Positions 17,194-26,139 of a stretch of DNA of 64,000 bases are shown in pieces. The notes beneath the pieces are model-generated. The model was not told the origin of the DNA and made no database searches. It saw only the letters and a list, made by a program, of their open reading frames with translations. The translations under genes were made by a program, and so were the position numbers. This stretch comes from CAZNUM01 sp964539305 (GTDB lineage Bacteria > Fidelibacterota > Marinisomatia > Marinisomatales > TCS55): positions 4,105 through 68,104 of the forward strand of contig CAZIIM010000009.1 in assembly GCA_964539305.1 (NCBI GenBank), written 5' to 3'. Position 1 is the stretch's first letter, and every line of letters starts with the position of its first letter.

Positions 17194-18555
17194 ATGGCGA
17201 AGAAATCGGTGACAAAGAAGAAAAAATGGATTATCATTGGTCTGGTTGTCCTGCTATTGGTAGTGATTGTATTGGCCAATATCTTTCGTGAAGATACGGA
17301 AGCCATTCCCGTGGAGACAGAACTGGTCCAACGTCAGACGATTGTGCATAAAGTGAGTGCCAGTGGTCAGATTCAACCGGAGGTGGAGGTGAAAATCAGT
17401 GCCACTTCTTCAGCATGGATCGATTCCATTACCGTGCAGGAGGGGGATTATGTGGTCAAAGGCCAACACCTCATTTCACTGGACCGAAAGCAAATGCAGG
17501 CGGCAGTCGATCAGGCCCAGTCCTCTGTTAAATCCGCCACGGCCCGGTTAAAACAGGTCCGGGCCCAGAAAAAACGGGTAGAATCACTCTATAAGCAAAA
17601 ACTCGTTTCAAAACAGGAATTGGAAGCGATTGAAGCGGACTATGAGCTGGCGGAGAGTTCCCTTGAACAAGCAAAAGCCAACCTGATTTCCCGGAAAGAC
17701 GATTTATCCAAAGCCAGAATACTGGCCCCCAAATCGGGAGTCGTAACCAAGATTAATAAAGAAGTGGGTGAAATGGCCGTAGGCGGGATGTTCCAGGCTG
17801 ATGTCCTCATGGTGATTGCTGATCTGAGCCGGATGGAGGTACTGGTGGATGTGAACGAAAATGATGTGGTCTCCGTTGAATTGGGAGATACGGCCGAAAT
17901 CGAAATTGATGCGTTTCAGGATACGGTTTTCTACGGAACAGTGAGTGAAATTGCCCATGTGGCTAAAACCACCGGTTTGGGTAGCCAGGAACAGGTCACC
18001 AATTTCCAGGTCAAAATCAGGATGTTGAATGTGCCCGATAAAATTCGCCCCGGAATGAGTGCCACCGCCAATATCATCACTGATCGAAGAGAAAATGTGA
18101 TTGCCATTCCGATCCAATGCCTTACCGTCCGTCCGGAGGGATCTGAAAAAGTACAGGCCGGCAAGAAACATAAGGGCCGGAAATCACAACGTAAAAAGAA
18201 AAAATCATTTACTCATAAACAGCCGGTGAAAATGGAGGAGGTCGTCTTTGTGGTAGCCGATGAACCGGATGAAGGATCTGAAGAAGAAAGTAAAGACAAC
18301 CTTTCTGCTGCCGATTCGATCCGTGCGGTGAAGAAAAACATTCGCCGGAAAAAAAGGCGGACCAAGGACGAAATTAAATACGTTCATATTCGACCCGTAA
18401 AAGTGGGTATTTCAAGTGATACGCATTATGAAGTTCTCAGCGGTCTTGAAGAAGGGGAGGAGATTGTTGTAGGAAGTTATAAGGCCATCAGCAAGGATCT
18501 TTCCCATAATGATCGTGTGATCATATCGAACCTGGAAGATGCAGAAGAGGAATAA
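17194..18555 (+). CDS. MacA-like periplasmic adaptor (HlyD/RND family) with charged insertion
   Basis: A 453-residue membrane-fusion protein linking an inner-membrane ABC transporter to TolC. A lysine-rich start and one membrane helix (11-31) anchor it; a lipoyl-like domain ('V-S-A-S-G-Q-I-Q-P'), an alpha-hairpin (about 105-170) and a second lipoyl half ('I-L-A-P-K-S-G-V-V') follow, then the beta-barrel. Residues about 315-392 are an unusual insertion, first strongly basic (runs of K/R), then acidic, then basic again, in the membrane-proximal part. Ribosome site TAGGAG. It overlaps the ATPase gene by 17 nt. Confidence 0.92.
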   Translation: MAKKSVTKKKKWIIIGLVVLLLVVIVLANIFREDTEAIPVETELVQRQTIVHKVSASGQIQPEVEVKISATSSAWIDSITVQEGDYVVKGQHLISLDRKQMQAAVDQAQSSVKSATARLKQVRAQKKRVESLYKQKLVSKQELEAIEADYELAESSLEQAKANLISRKDDLSKARILAPKSGVVTKINKEVGEMAVGGMFQADVLMVIADLSRMEVLVDVNENDVVSVELGDTAEIEIDAFQDTVFYGTVSEIAHVAKTTGLGSQEQVTNFQVKIRMLNVPDKIRPGMSATANIITDRRENVIAIPIQCLTVRPEGSEKVQAGKKHKGRKSQRKKKKSFTHKQPVKMEEVVFVVADEPDEGSEEESKDNLSAADSIRAVKKNIRRKKRRTKDEIKYVHIRPVKVGISSDTHYEVLSGLEEGEEIVVGSYKAISKDLSHNDRVIISNLEDAEEE

Positions 18556-19270
18556 GCCGGACAGAAGTGATCTCATCCGGCTGGAGGGAGTAAAACGTTA
18601 CTATCAGGTCGGTGGAGAAATTGTCCGGGCTCTGGATGGCATTGATTTGACGATCGCCGAAAACGAGTATATTTCCATTATGGGGCCCTCTGGATCGGGG
18701 AAATCCACCTTAATGAATATGCTGGGTTGCCTGGATACACCCACCGATGGAATTTATATGCTGGATGGAGAACCGGTTCATGAAATGGACGACAATGAAT
18801 TGGCCTCAATACGCAACCGGAAGATTGGATTTGTGTTTCAGACCTTTAATTTATTACCCAAGGCCACGGCTCTGCACAACGTGGAGGTACCCCTTGTGTA
18901 TGCCAATATTCGGCGGGAAGAGCGGATTCGGCGGGCACTGGAGGCCTTAAAGGCGGTTGGGCTGGAAGAACGGGTCAATCATAAGCCGAATGAACTTTCA
19001 GGCGGTCAGCGCCAGCGGGTTGCCATTGCCCGGGCGCTGGTGAACCATCCCTCCATCATTTTAGCTGATGAACCGACCGGTAATCTGGATTCCAAGAGTG
19101 GAATTGAAATCATGGAGATATTTGACCGCCTTCATCAGGAGGGGAATACGATCATTCTCGTGACACATGAAGAATATATTGCAGAACATGCCAGCCGAAT
19201 CATCCATTTATTCGACGGTCGGATACAGAGGGACAATGCCCGCACCCGCCGGAATATCATGACCCCATGA
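18539..19270 (+). CDS. MacB/LolD-type ABC transporter ATP-binding protein
   Basis: A 243-residue ATPase of the MacB/LolD/FtsE class. Walker A G-P-S-G-S-G-K-S-T at 49-57, a Q-loop in 'V-F-Q-T-F-N-L-L', the signature L-S-G-G-Q at 153-157 and Walker B ending in D-E-P-T-G-N-L-D, the class hallmark. It drives the two FtsX-like permeases encoded downstream; separate ATPase and permease genes differ from the fused E. coli MacB. Overlaps both neighbours, so synthesis is coupled. Confidence 0.95.
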   Translation: MQKRNKPDRSDLIRLEGVKRYYQVGGEIVRALDGIDLTIAENEYISIMGPSGSGKSTLMNMLGCLDTPTDGIYMLDGEPVHEMDDNELASIRNRKIGFVFQTFNLLPKATALHNVEVPLVYANIRREERIRRALEALKAVGLEERVNHKPNELSGGQRQRVAIARALVNHPSIILADEPTGNLDSKSGIEIMEIFDRLHQEGNTIILVTHEEYIAEHASRIIHLFDGRIQRDNARTRRNIMTP

Positions 19271-20481
19271 TTTCCCTGATTCTGGAAAACTTGGGGATTG
19301 CTCTCGCTTCCATTTTCGCCAATAAGTCCCGGTCTATTCTTACCGCCCTCGGAATCGTGATTGGTGTTCTGGCCGTGACACTGATGGGGACACTGATTTC
19401 AGGTTTGGACCGATCGTTTGAAAAGAGTATGTCCTTCTTGGGCCGGGATGTGTTGTTTATCAGTCGTTTTGAATGGTTTAGTAATATGGATTGGTGGGAG
19501 GTGAGGAACCGACCCCGGATTAAGGCGGAATACGCCGAACAGTTGAAACACCATTCCAGATATGTTTCGGCAGTGGCACCGGTGACGGCTCGTAGCGCCA
19601 GTCTTACTCGGGGAGATAACAGTGTCCTTGGAGCCCGCATTTTCGGAACCGTCCCGGAATACATGCAAACCACTTCTGCTAATGTGGAAACAGGTCGTTT
19701 TTTTACCGAAGGGGAAAATCGTTCCGGTGCCAGAGTCACGATCATTGGGAATGATATTGCCAAAGCCCTGTTTGAGAATGAGGATCCCATCGGGCGGTAC
19801 CTCAAGATAGAAGGGAATAAATTCCGGGTGATTGGCGTGCTGGAAAAACAGGGGAAATTTCTGGGGCTTTTCAGTATGGATGACCAGGCGATCTTGCCGA
19901 TAGGCACCTACGTTCGATTATTTGCCCGGCGAGGTTGGACACGCCTGAATGTGAAAGTGAATACGGATAATATTCCGGAAGCCCGGGAAGAAATCAGAGG
20001 CATTATGCGTCGTTTAAGGGGGCTGAAACCTTCTGAAAAAGATGATTTTGCCATCAACCAGCAGGAGGCCTTTGAATCTCAATACAAGGCGATAAAACTG
20101 GCTATTGGCGGGACAGGAGTGTTTATTACTGTTTTATCGCTGGTGGTGGGGGGGATCGGAATCATGAATATTATGTTTGTGTCCGTAAAGGAGCGAACCC
20201 GGGAAATCGGAATTCGTAAAGCGATTGGTGCCACCCAGAACATGATTCTGGGACAGTTTTTATTTGAGGCGATTGTTATCTGCCTCATCGGGGGATTGAT
20301 CGGTTTAGCCCTGGCGTACGCCAGCAGTCTGGTAATCAATAAGTTTCTACCTTCCACCATGCCTCTCTGGCTGGCTTTTGTTTCCATTGGATTGAGCATC
20401 ATTGTCGGGGTTCTTTCTGGACTGATTCCTTCCTATCGGGCGGCCCGGCTGGATCCGATTGAGGCGTTACGGTATGAATAG
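19267..20481 (+). CDS. MacB-like ABC transporter permease (first)
   Basis: A 404-residue inner-membrane permease with one N-terminal helix (about 20-45), a large periplasmic MacB domain (about 50-270) and three C-terminal helices in an FtsX domain. The FtsX signature 'R-T-R-E-I-G-I-R-K-A-I-G-A-T' and the ending 'Y-R-A-A-R-L-D-P-I-E-A-L-R-Y-E' are present. MacB-type systems do not carry substrate across the inner membrane but transmit ATP-driven motion to TolC-linked export from the periplasm. Start overlaps the ATPase stop (ATGA). Confidence 0.93.
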   Translation: MISLILENLGIALASIFANKSRSILTALGIVIGVLAVTLMGTLISGLDRSFEKSMSFLGRDVLFISRFEWFSNMDWWEVRNRPRIKAEYAEQLKHHSRYVSAVAPVTARSASLTRGDNSVLGARIFGTVPEYMQTTSANVETGRFFTEGENRSGARVTIIGNDIAKALFENEDPIGRYLKIEGNKFRVIGVLEKQGKFLGLFSMDDQAILPIGTYVRLFARRGWTRLNVKVNTDNIPEAREEIRGIMRRLRGLKPSEKDDFAINQQEAFESQYKAIKLAIGGTGVFITVLSLVVGGIGIMNIMFVSVKERTREIGIRKAIGATQNMILGQFLFEAIVICLIGGLIGLALAYASSLVINKFLPSTMPLWLAFVSIGLSIIVGVLSGLIPSYRAARLDPIEALRYE

Positions 20482-20490
20482 GAAACAGGG

Positions 20491-21756
20491 ATGAGTCAAT
20501 CGGTAAAACGGGGACATTTAAAAAATACCCTTCGGGAAAGTTACCGAATGACCCTGGATGCCATCCGGGAAAATAAACTCCGTTCCATCCTCACGCTGCT
20601 TGGAATTTCCATCGGTGTTTTTTCCGTCATTGGGGTTATGACTGCCATTCGAACGCTGGAATCTTCCATTGAATCAGGCCTGAATGTTTTCGGAACCAAT
20701 ACATTTACAATCCAGAAATGGCCCGCAATCAATATCGGTGGTCCCCGGCACAATCAGAAATACCGCAACCGGAAAAATATCGATTATCAACAGTATATCG
20801 AATTAAAAAAGCGGGCTCAACTTCCCCTGATGGTAAGCGTGTCTGAAGCTTCTTCTGTCCATTCGGTAAAATACCGGGACAAATCCATCAACAAGAGTGT
20901 GACTCTGTCGGGAGGGGATGAAGGAACGTTGCGCAGTTTCAATACCTTCATCGGAGACGGCCGTAATCTGTTGGACACGGATGTGGCTTTTTCCCGGAAT
21001 GTCTGTGTCCTGGGGATGGATGTGGTGGACCGGTTGTTCCCCTACGAAGATCCCCTTGGGAAAACAATCCAAATAAATGGTCTGGATTACCGGGTGGTAG
21101 GTGTTGCTGAAAGGAAAGGGACTGCCTTTGGCCAAAGCCAGGATAACTACATTTTAATTCCAATTTCCACTTATTTACAGCGTTACGCTGACCGTTGGAC
21201 GACCCTGAGTATTACGGTGGAGGCCCCTTCGGAGGCGCTCTACAACAAAACCATGGATGAAGCAGTGGGCATTTTAAGAATGATTCGGAAAGTGCCGCCG
21301 GGGGAGGATAATGATTTTGAAGTCATTTCAAACGCCGAATTAATGGATACGTTTGGTCAGTTTACAGGGGGAGTCAAACTTTTTGCCTTTGTTATTAGCG
21401 TCATTGCCCTGGTGGTGGCAGGAATCGGGATTATGAACATAATGCTTGTCTCCGTAACGGAACGGATCAAGGAAATTGGAATCCGGAAAGCCATTGGTGC
21501 CACGCGGCAGGATATTTTGACCCAATTTTTAACCGAGGCTGTTTTCCTGAGTGAAATCGGGGGCATCGTCGGTGTGATCTTTGGAATTATCGGTGGGAAT
21601 ATGGTGGCCATGGTATTGAACGTGCCGGCCGTTATTCCATTTGACTGGGCTTTTTATGGGCTGGCTGTTTGTTCCGTCATTGGAATCGGGTTTGGAATTT
21701 ATCCTGCCTGGCGTGCAGCCAGCCTCGATCCGATCGAATCGCTCCATTACGATTAA
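20491..21756 (+). CDS. MacB-like ABC transporter permease (second)
   Basis: A 421-residue paralogue of the preceding permease with the same layout: N-terminal helix after a short basic segment, periplasmic MacB domain and three C-terminal helices with 'E-I-G-I-R-K-A-I-G-A-T' and the closing 'W-R-A-A-S-L-D-P-I-E-S-L-H-Y-D'. It starts 9 nt after the first permease. With a single ATPase gene this suggests a heterodimeric permease rather than the homodimer of E. coli MacB (inference). Substrate unknown. Confidence 0.93.
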   Translation: MSQSVKRGHLKNTLRESYRMTLDAIRENKLRSILTLLGISIGVFSVIGVMTAIRTLESSIESGLNVFGTNTFTIQKWPAINIGGPRHNQKYRNRKNIDYQQYIELKKRAQLPLMVSVSEASSVHSVKYRDKSINKSVTLSGGDEGTLRSFNTFIGDGRNLLDTDVAFSRNVCVLGMDVVDRLFPYEDPLGKTIQINGLDYRVVGVAERKGTAFGQSQDNYILIPISTYLQRYADRWTTLSITVEAPSEALYNKTMDEAVGILRMIRKVPPGEDNDFEVISNAELMDTFGQFTGGVKLFAFVISVIALVVAGIGIMNIMLVSVTERIKEIGIRKAIGATRQDILTQFLTEAVFLSEIGGIVGVIFGIIGGNMVAMVLNVPAVIPFDWAFYGLAVCSVIGIGFGIYPAWRAASLDPIESLHYD

Positions 21757-21845
21757 ACCACTCCCTTTCCCTTGTGGTGGTTCGTCTGCGGGGGGTAAAT
21801 TTTCCGTCATTCATGGACAGTTATTTCATACCACCCTTGCCCAGC

Positions 21846-21876
21846 GTTCAGTACCAGGTTTGGTATTTGTCTGAAC
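21846..21876 (+). promoter_or_regulatory. Hairpin directly upstream of kdsB
   Basis: GTTCAG (21846-21851) pairs with CTGAAC (21871-21876), and inside it TACCA (21852-21856) pairs with TGGTA (21861-21865) around a GGTT loop, leaving a five-base bulge TTTGT on the 3' side. The hairpin ends 10 nt before the kdsB ATG, where a Shine-Dalgarno site would sit; none is visible. It could influence translation start or be a remnant of termination after the efflux operon; there is no uninterrupted T-run. Confidence 0.3.
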
Positions 21877-21886
21877 CAATGTCTCT

Positions 21887-22588
21887 ATGAAAGCAGTTGG
21901 TATTATTCCTGCCCGTTTACATTCTACCCGGTTCCCCAGGAAAATACTCTATCCGATTAATGATAAGCCCATGGTGGTTCATGTCTATGAACAGGCGAAA
22001 AAAGCAAGCCAACTGGAGGATGTTCTGGTAGCCATCGACAGTGATGAAACGGAAAAAGCATTAAAACCATATGCCGTCAACACTATCATGACCTCTGCCG
22101 ATCATGCTTCCGGTTCCGATCGGGTGGCAGAAGTGGCCGGGAAACTGGAGGCGGAGGTGATTGTCAATATTCAGGGAGATGAACCGGGAATTGATCCTGG
22201 GACGATAAATGCCCTGGTGGATATTTTCAATGATCCGGACATTTTAATGGCTACGGCGGCCAGTACCCGTCTGTCCCCGCAGGAATTTCTAGACCCTAAT
22301 GCAGTGAAAGTCTTATTGGACAAGGACGGCTACGCCGTTAATTTCTGCCGGGTTCCTCGTGGAGTCGCCTGGGGCGGGTATTACCTGCACATCGGCATTT
22401 ATGCCTACCGGAAAGAAGTCTTGTTGCGGTTTACTCAGCTGCCGGAATCCAAAAACGAAGTTACTTTTAAACTGGAGCAATGGCGGGCATTGGATAACGG
22501 AATCCCCATCAAAGTAATATTAACGGACAGAAAATTTAAAGGGATCGACCGAATGGAAGATGTACGAATTTTTCAGGGGGCTCAATGA
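21887..22588 (+). CDS. kdsB: 3-deoxy-manno-octulosonate cytidylyltransferase
   Basis: CMP-Kdo synthetase, 233 residues: activates Kdo with CTP for transfer to lipid A. The nucleotide-binding start 'I-I-P-A-R-L-H-S-T-R-F-P-R-K' at 6-19 is diagnostic, followed by 'V-N-I-Q-G-D-E-P' and a C-terminal 'G-I-D-R-M-E-D'. The length is slightly shorter than the E. coli enzyme, typical for FCB bacteria. First gene of a long plus-strand run containing kdsA, kdsC and, further on, kdsD; it overlaps pyrG by ATGA, which supplies the CTP it uses. Confidence 0.97.
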   Translation: MKAVGIIPARLHSTRFPRKILYPINDKPMVVHVYEQAKKASQLEDVLVAIDSDETEKALKPYAVNTIMTSADHASGSDRVAEVAGKLEAEVIVNIQGDEPGIDPGTINALVDIFNDPDILMATAASTRLSPQEFLDPNAVKVLLDKDGYAVNFCRVPRGVAWGGYYLHIGIYAYRKEVLLRFTQLPESKNEVTFKLEQWRALDNGIPIKVILTDRKFKGIDRMEDVRIFQGAQ

Positions 22589-24219
22589 GTCCCCGGAAAC
22601 CAACGAAATACATATTCGTCTTAGGGGGTGTTATTTCTGGTCTTGGAAAGGGTATCGCCGCCGCCTCGATCGGGTATTTATTAAAATCTGCCGGTATTCG
22701 GGTCACCATTCTCAAATTGGATCCCTATTTGAATGTAGATCCAGGCACCATGAATCCCTACCAACATGGGGAAGTCTTTGTTCTGGATGACGGCTCGGAG
22801 ACCGATCTGGATTTGGGGCATTATGAACGGTTTATTGATGTGGATATGAGCAGTCAGAATAACGCCACCGCCGGGCAGGTGTATAGTGAAGTATTGGAGC
22901 GGGAACGGCGGGGAGAATATTTAGGTGCTACCATTCAGGTTATTCCCCACATCACCGATGAAATTAAGCGGCGTATTAAAACAATTAATCAACCGAAGAA
23001 ATATGACGTCATTATCTGTGAAGTGGGTGGCACAGTGGGAGACATTGAAAGTTTACCCTTTATGGAAGCCATCCGTCAGCTCATTGCTGAAGTGGGTTAC
23101 CATAACCATTTGATTGTTCATGTGACGCTGGTGCCCTACATCAAAGCCAGCGAAGAATTAAAGTCAAAACCCACCCAGCACTCGGTCATGAAACTGCGGG
23201 AGATTGGCCTATCCCCGGATATTATTCTGTGCCGGTCGGATCATAAGATTACTAAATCGGTCCGGGATAAAATTGCCCTGTTCAGCAATGTGGATCCAAG
23301 CCACGTCGTGGAGGGAAAAGAGGTAAAAAGTATTTATGAAGTCCCCCTGGTATTGAACGAGCAGAATGTGGGACAGTTGATCATGGATCGCCTGGAATTA
23401 ACCGGGGCACCTAATGTCTCCTATCTGGAAACATTTATTGACCACTACCGGAACCCCAGTCATGAAGTTACCATCGCCATGTGCGGTAAATATACAGCGT
23501 TACCGGATGCTTATAAAAGTGTACTGGAGGCATTCATTCATGCGGGAATGGAAAACAGCACCCGCGTTCATCTGCGCTGGATTGCCACCGAGGAGATTCG
23601 ATCCGATCAGGAGGCTGAAGCTGAATTTGAAGGTGTGGACGGAATTCTGCTCCTCCCGGGGTTTGGAAGCCGGGGCTCTGAAGGGAAAATACTGGCCTGT
23701 AAATATGCCCGTGTGAAGCGGATCCCTTTTTTGGGCATCTGTCTCGGGCTGCAGTGCGCCGTGATCGAATTTGCCCGGAATGTATGCGGTCTGGAAAAGG
23801 CTAACAGCACCGAATTTGATCCTAAAACGCCGGCGCCGGTCATTGATCTCATGGAATCCCAACGGGCAGTGAAACGAAAAGGGGGCACCATGCGGCTGGG
23901 TTCCTATGATTGTGAGATCCAGGTACGGACCAAAGCCTATGCCGCTTACCGGAAGAAAAAAATATCGGAACGGCACCGCCATCGCTGGGAAGTCAACAAC
24001 CGTTACCGGAATCGCCTGGCCAGGAATGGAATGATCTTTTCCGGAATTAACCGGGAGTTAAATTTGGTGGAGATTATTGAGATTCCGGACCATCCCTGGT
24101 TTGTTGCCGGTCAGTTCCACCCGGAACTGAAAAGCAGAGTTGGGAAAGCCCATCCCCTCTTCCGGGAATTCGTAAAAGCGTCGGTCCAATATCAACTTCA
24201 GAAAGAGCAGCTATCATGA
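22585..24219 (+). CDS. pyrG: CTP synthase
   Basis: Converts UTP to CTP with glutamine and ATP; 544 residues, standard length. The synthetase half opens with 'Y-I-F-V-L-G-G-V-I-S-G-L-G-K-G' and holds the ATP/UTP sites; the C-terminal class I glutaminase shows the nucleophile elbow G-I-C-L-G with C386 and the final 'H-P-E' of the catalytic triad in 'Q-F-H-P-E-L-K-S-R'. ATGA overlaps at both ends tie it to kdsB and kdsA, coupling CTP supply to CMP-Kdo formation, a linkage also seen in other Gram-negative groups. Confidence 0.98.
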   Translation: MSPRKPTKYIFVLGGVISGLGKGIAAASIGYLLKSAGIRVTILKLDPYLNVDPGTMNPYQHGEVFVLDDGSETDLDLGHYERFIDVDMSSQNNATAGQVYSEVLERERRGEYLGATIQVIPHITDEIKRRIKTINQPKKYDVIICEVGGTVGDIESLPFMEAIRQLIAEVGYHNHLIVHVTLVPYIKASEELKSKPTQHSVMKLREIGLSPDIILCRSDHKITKSVRDKIALFSNVDPSHVVEGKEVKSIYEVPLVLNEQNVGQLIMDRLELTGAPNVSYLETFIDHYRNPSHEVTIAMCGKYTALPDAYKSVLEAFIHAGMENSTRVHLRWIATEEIRSDQEAEAEFEGVDGILLLPGFGSRGSEGKILACKYARVKRIPFLGICLGLQCAVIEFARNVCGLEKANSTEFDPKTPAPVIDLMESQRAVKRKGGTMRLGSYDCEIQVRTKAYAAYRKKKISERHRHRWEVNNRYRNRLARNGMIFSGINRELNLVEIIEIPDHPWFVAGQFHPELKSRVGKAHPLFREFVKASVQYQLQKEQLS

Positions 24220-25031
24220 AAACCGTCTTTATCGGTAAAGCCCCCTTCGGAAGTGAACCCCTGGCTCTGATTGCTGGCCCCTGCGTCATTGAAAGCAGGG
24301 ACCATGCACTGAAAATGGCCGGTTCCATTTTGAAGGTTACCTCCGAATTGGGCATCCCATATATCTTTAAAAGTTCCTTCGACAAGGCAAACCGTACTTC
24401 CGTCGATTCCTATCGGGGAGTAGATATTGAATCAGGCCTTAAAATACTGGAAGATATTAAAACAGAATTTCAAATCCCTGTTCTGACCGATATTCATTTA
24501 CCGGATCAAGCCGCCTTGGCAGCCAAAGTGGTAGATGCGCTTCAAATACCGGCGTTTCTCTGCCGGCAGACTGATTTGCTGGTGGCAGCCGGGAAGACAG
24601 GGAAAACCGTTAATATTAAAAAAGGTCAGTTCTTGGCACCGTATAAAATGGAACATGTGGTAAAAAAGGTCACCTCAACCGGAAATGAGAATATTCTCCT
24701 CACCGAAAGGGGAACTTTTTTCGGCTACGATAATCTGGTTGTGGACATGCGATCGTTGGAAATGATGCGTGAATGTACCGGGTTCCCTGTTGTATTTGAT
24801 GCTACCCATAGCGCCCAGCAACCGGGTGCTGCGGGAAAAAAGACCGGTGGTTTCAGGGAATATATCCCAACCGTGGCCAGAGCGGCGGTGGCAGCGGGGG
24901 TGGACGGCTTGTTCATGGAGGTCCACGATAATCCTCAGGCGGCGAAGTCCGATGCAGCCACCCAGTGGCCGCTGGATCAATTAAAGCCCCTGTTAAGCAC
25001 CCTTTTGAGCATTCGGAAAGCGAGTCATTGA
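24216..25031 (+). CDS. kdsA: 3-deoxy-8-phosphooctulonate synthase
   Basis: Condenses arabinose 5-phosphate and phosphoenolpyruvate to Kdo 8-phosphate; 271-residue TIM barrel of normal length. Recognisable blocks are 'L-I-A-G-P-C-V-I-E' near 19-27, 'F-K-S-S-F-D-K-A-N-R-T-S', 'I-P-A-F-L-C-R-Q-T-D-L' and 'D-A-T-H-S-A-Q-Q-P-G'. The C in G-P-C and the D-A-T-H region match metal-dependent as well as metal-independent forms; I do not decide between them. Followed after 2 nt by kdsC. Confidence 0.98.
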   Translation: MKTVFIGKAPFGSEPLALIAGPCVIESRDHALKMAGSILKVTSELGIPYIFKSSFDKANRTSVDSYRGVDIESGLKILEDIKTEFQIPVLTDIHLPDQAALAAKVVDALQIPAFLCRQTDLLVAAGKTGKTVNIKKGQFLAPYKMEHVVKKVTSTGNENILLTERGTFFGYDNLVVDMRSLEMMRECTGFPVVFDATHSAQQPGAAGKKTGGFREYIPTVARAAVAAGVDGLFMEVHDNPQAAKSDAATQWPLDQLKPLLSTLLSIRKASH

Positions 25032-25033
25032 AA

Positions 25034-25576
25034 ATGAATGCATTAAAACAGAAGGTGGAGCGGATAAAATTGATTATTGCGGATGTAGATGGTGTACTGA
25101 CAGACGGTTCCATTTACAAAGGAGCGGATGGTGTTGAGTATAAACGTTTCAGTGTTACCGATGGGACGGGCGTTGCCCTGGCCCGGGAAGCCGGGTTTCA
25201 GATTGCTTTTATTTCGGGACGTTTTTCTGCTGCAACCGAGGCACGCGCCCGGGAATTGAAGATCCGGGATGTGTATAATGGTACCCTGAATAAACTGATC
25301 CCCTATGAAGCTCTGAAAACAAAATATGAATTGGATGACAATGAAATCGCCTACATTGGGGATGACCTTATTGATATTCCTGTCATGGAAAAGGTAGGTA
25401 TTCCCATCTCCGTGCCCAATGCGTGTCAGGAGGCCAAGACCGCCTCAGTGTATATTACCCCGTCCAGGGGTGGGAGTGGCGCTTTCAGGGAAGCAATCGA
25501 TTGGATCCTTCAATCCCGGGGAGACTATGAAACTGTTTTAACGCGCTTGCGGGAAAAGGTTTTACAGTCCAAATGA
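25034..25576 (+). CDS. kdsC: 3-deoxy-D-manno-octulosonate 8-phosphate phosphatase
   Basis: HAD-superfamily C0-type phosphatase, 180 residues, releasing Kdo from Kdo 8-phosphate. The catalytic D-V-D-G-V-L-T-D-G stands near the N-terminus and the metal-binding 'I-G-D-D-L-I-D' in the C-terminal third; the absence of a cap domain fits the tetrameric KdsC type. I choose ATG 25034, two bases after the kdsA stop; an upstream in-frame start at 24965 would overlap kdsA by 67 nt and add a tail with no family similarity. Overlaps lptC by ATGA. Confidence 0.95.
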   Translation: MNALKQKVERIKLIIADVDGVLTDGSIYKGADGVEYKRFSVTDGTGVALAREAGFQIAFISGRFSAATEARARELKIRDVYNGTLNKLIPYEALKTKYELDDNEIAYIGDDLIDIPVMEKVGIPISVPNACQEAKTASVYITPSRGGSGAFREAIDWILQSRGDYETVLTRLREKVLQSK

Positions 25577-26139
25577 ACCTTTCATTCCCTCCATTCAGAA
25601 GATTTGGAATGTTTACGCTGATTTTACTCTTTTTTATTGGTCCAATTCAGAGCTGTTCTCATCAGGAGATGGAAAAAACTGGGATTACCAGGGAGGGGCG
25701 TCCCGATCAGGAAAGCTGGACCGTCACGATTACCTTGACCAGTGAAGGATCCAAACGGGCTGTGGTGCGCTCCGGTCATCTTCAGAAGTTCAATGACCGC
25801 CAATTTATTTTGCTGGATCAGGGCGTAAATGCGGATTTTTTCGATACAGAGGAAAATCATACCACTAATCTGGTTTCCAAAATTGCAGAAGTGGACGAAA
25901 AATCCGACTTTATGATTGCCATGGGGGAGGTGGTCGTGGTTTCCGACAGCGGTGTGACCCTTTATACCGATACTCTGTCCTGGAATAATGAGGAAGAACG
26001 TGTCTATACGGATGATCCGGTCATACTGACCACGGAAAATAACGATACTTTATATGGAATCGGGTTTGAATCCGATGTAGAACTGGATAATTGGCGCATT
26101 CTGGAACCAACCGGTGTTATGCATGAAGATGAAAAATAA
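25573..26139 (+). CDS. lptC: LPS export protein LptC
   Basis: A 188-residue bitopic or lipid-anchored protein of the LPS transport bridge. An N-terminal hydrophobic segment (about 13-27) ends in I-Q-S-C, a possible though imperfect lipobox, as in FCB LptC proteins. The rest is a beta-jellyroll with short alternating strands ('G-H-L-Q-K-F', 'A-D-F-F-D', 'G-V-T-L-Y-T-D-T-L-S-W'), typical of the OstA/LptC fold. It lies between kdsC and lptB, as in E. coli, except that no lptA gene is present between lptC and lptB. Confidence 0.88.
   Translation: MNLSFPPFRRFGMFTLILLFFIGPIQSCSHQEMEKTGITREGRPDQESWTVTITLTSEGSKRAVVRSGHLQKFNDRQFILLDQGVNADFFDTEENHTTNLVSKIAEVDEKSDFMIAMGEVVVVSDSGVTLYTDTLSWNNEEERVYTDDPVILTTENNDTLYGIGFESDVELDNWRILEPTGVMHEDEK

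Noticed and set aside
21756..21782. AACCAC/GTGGTT hairpin after the efflux operon as terminator
   Set aside because: Long loop, only six pairs and no T-run.
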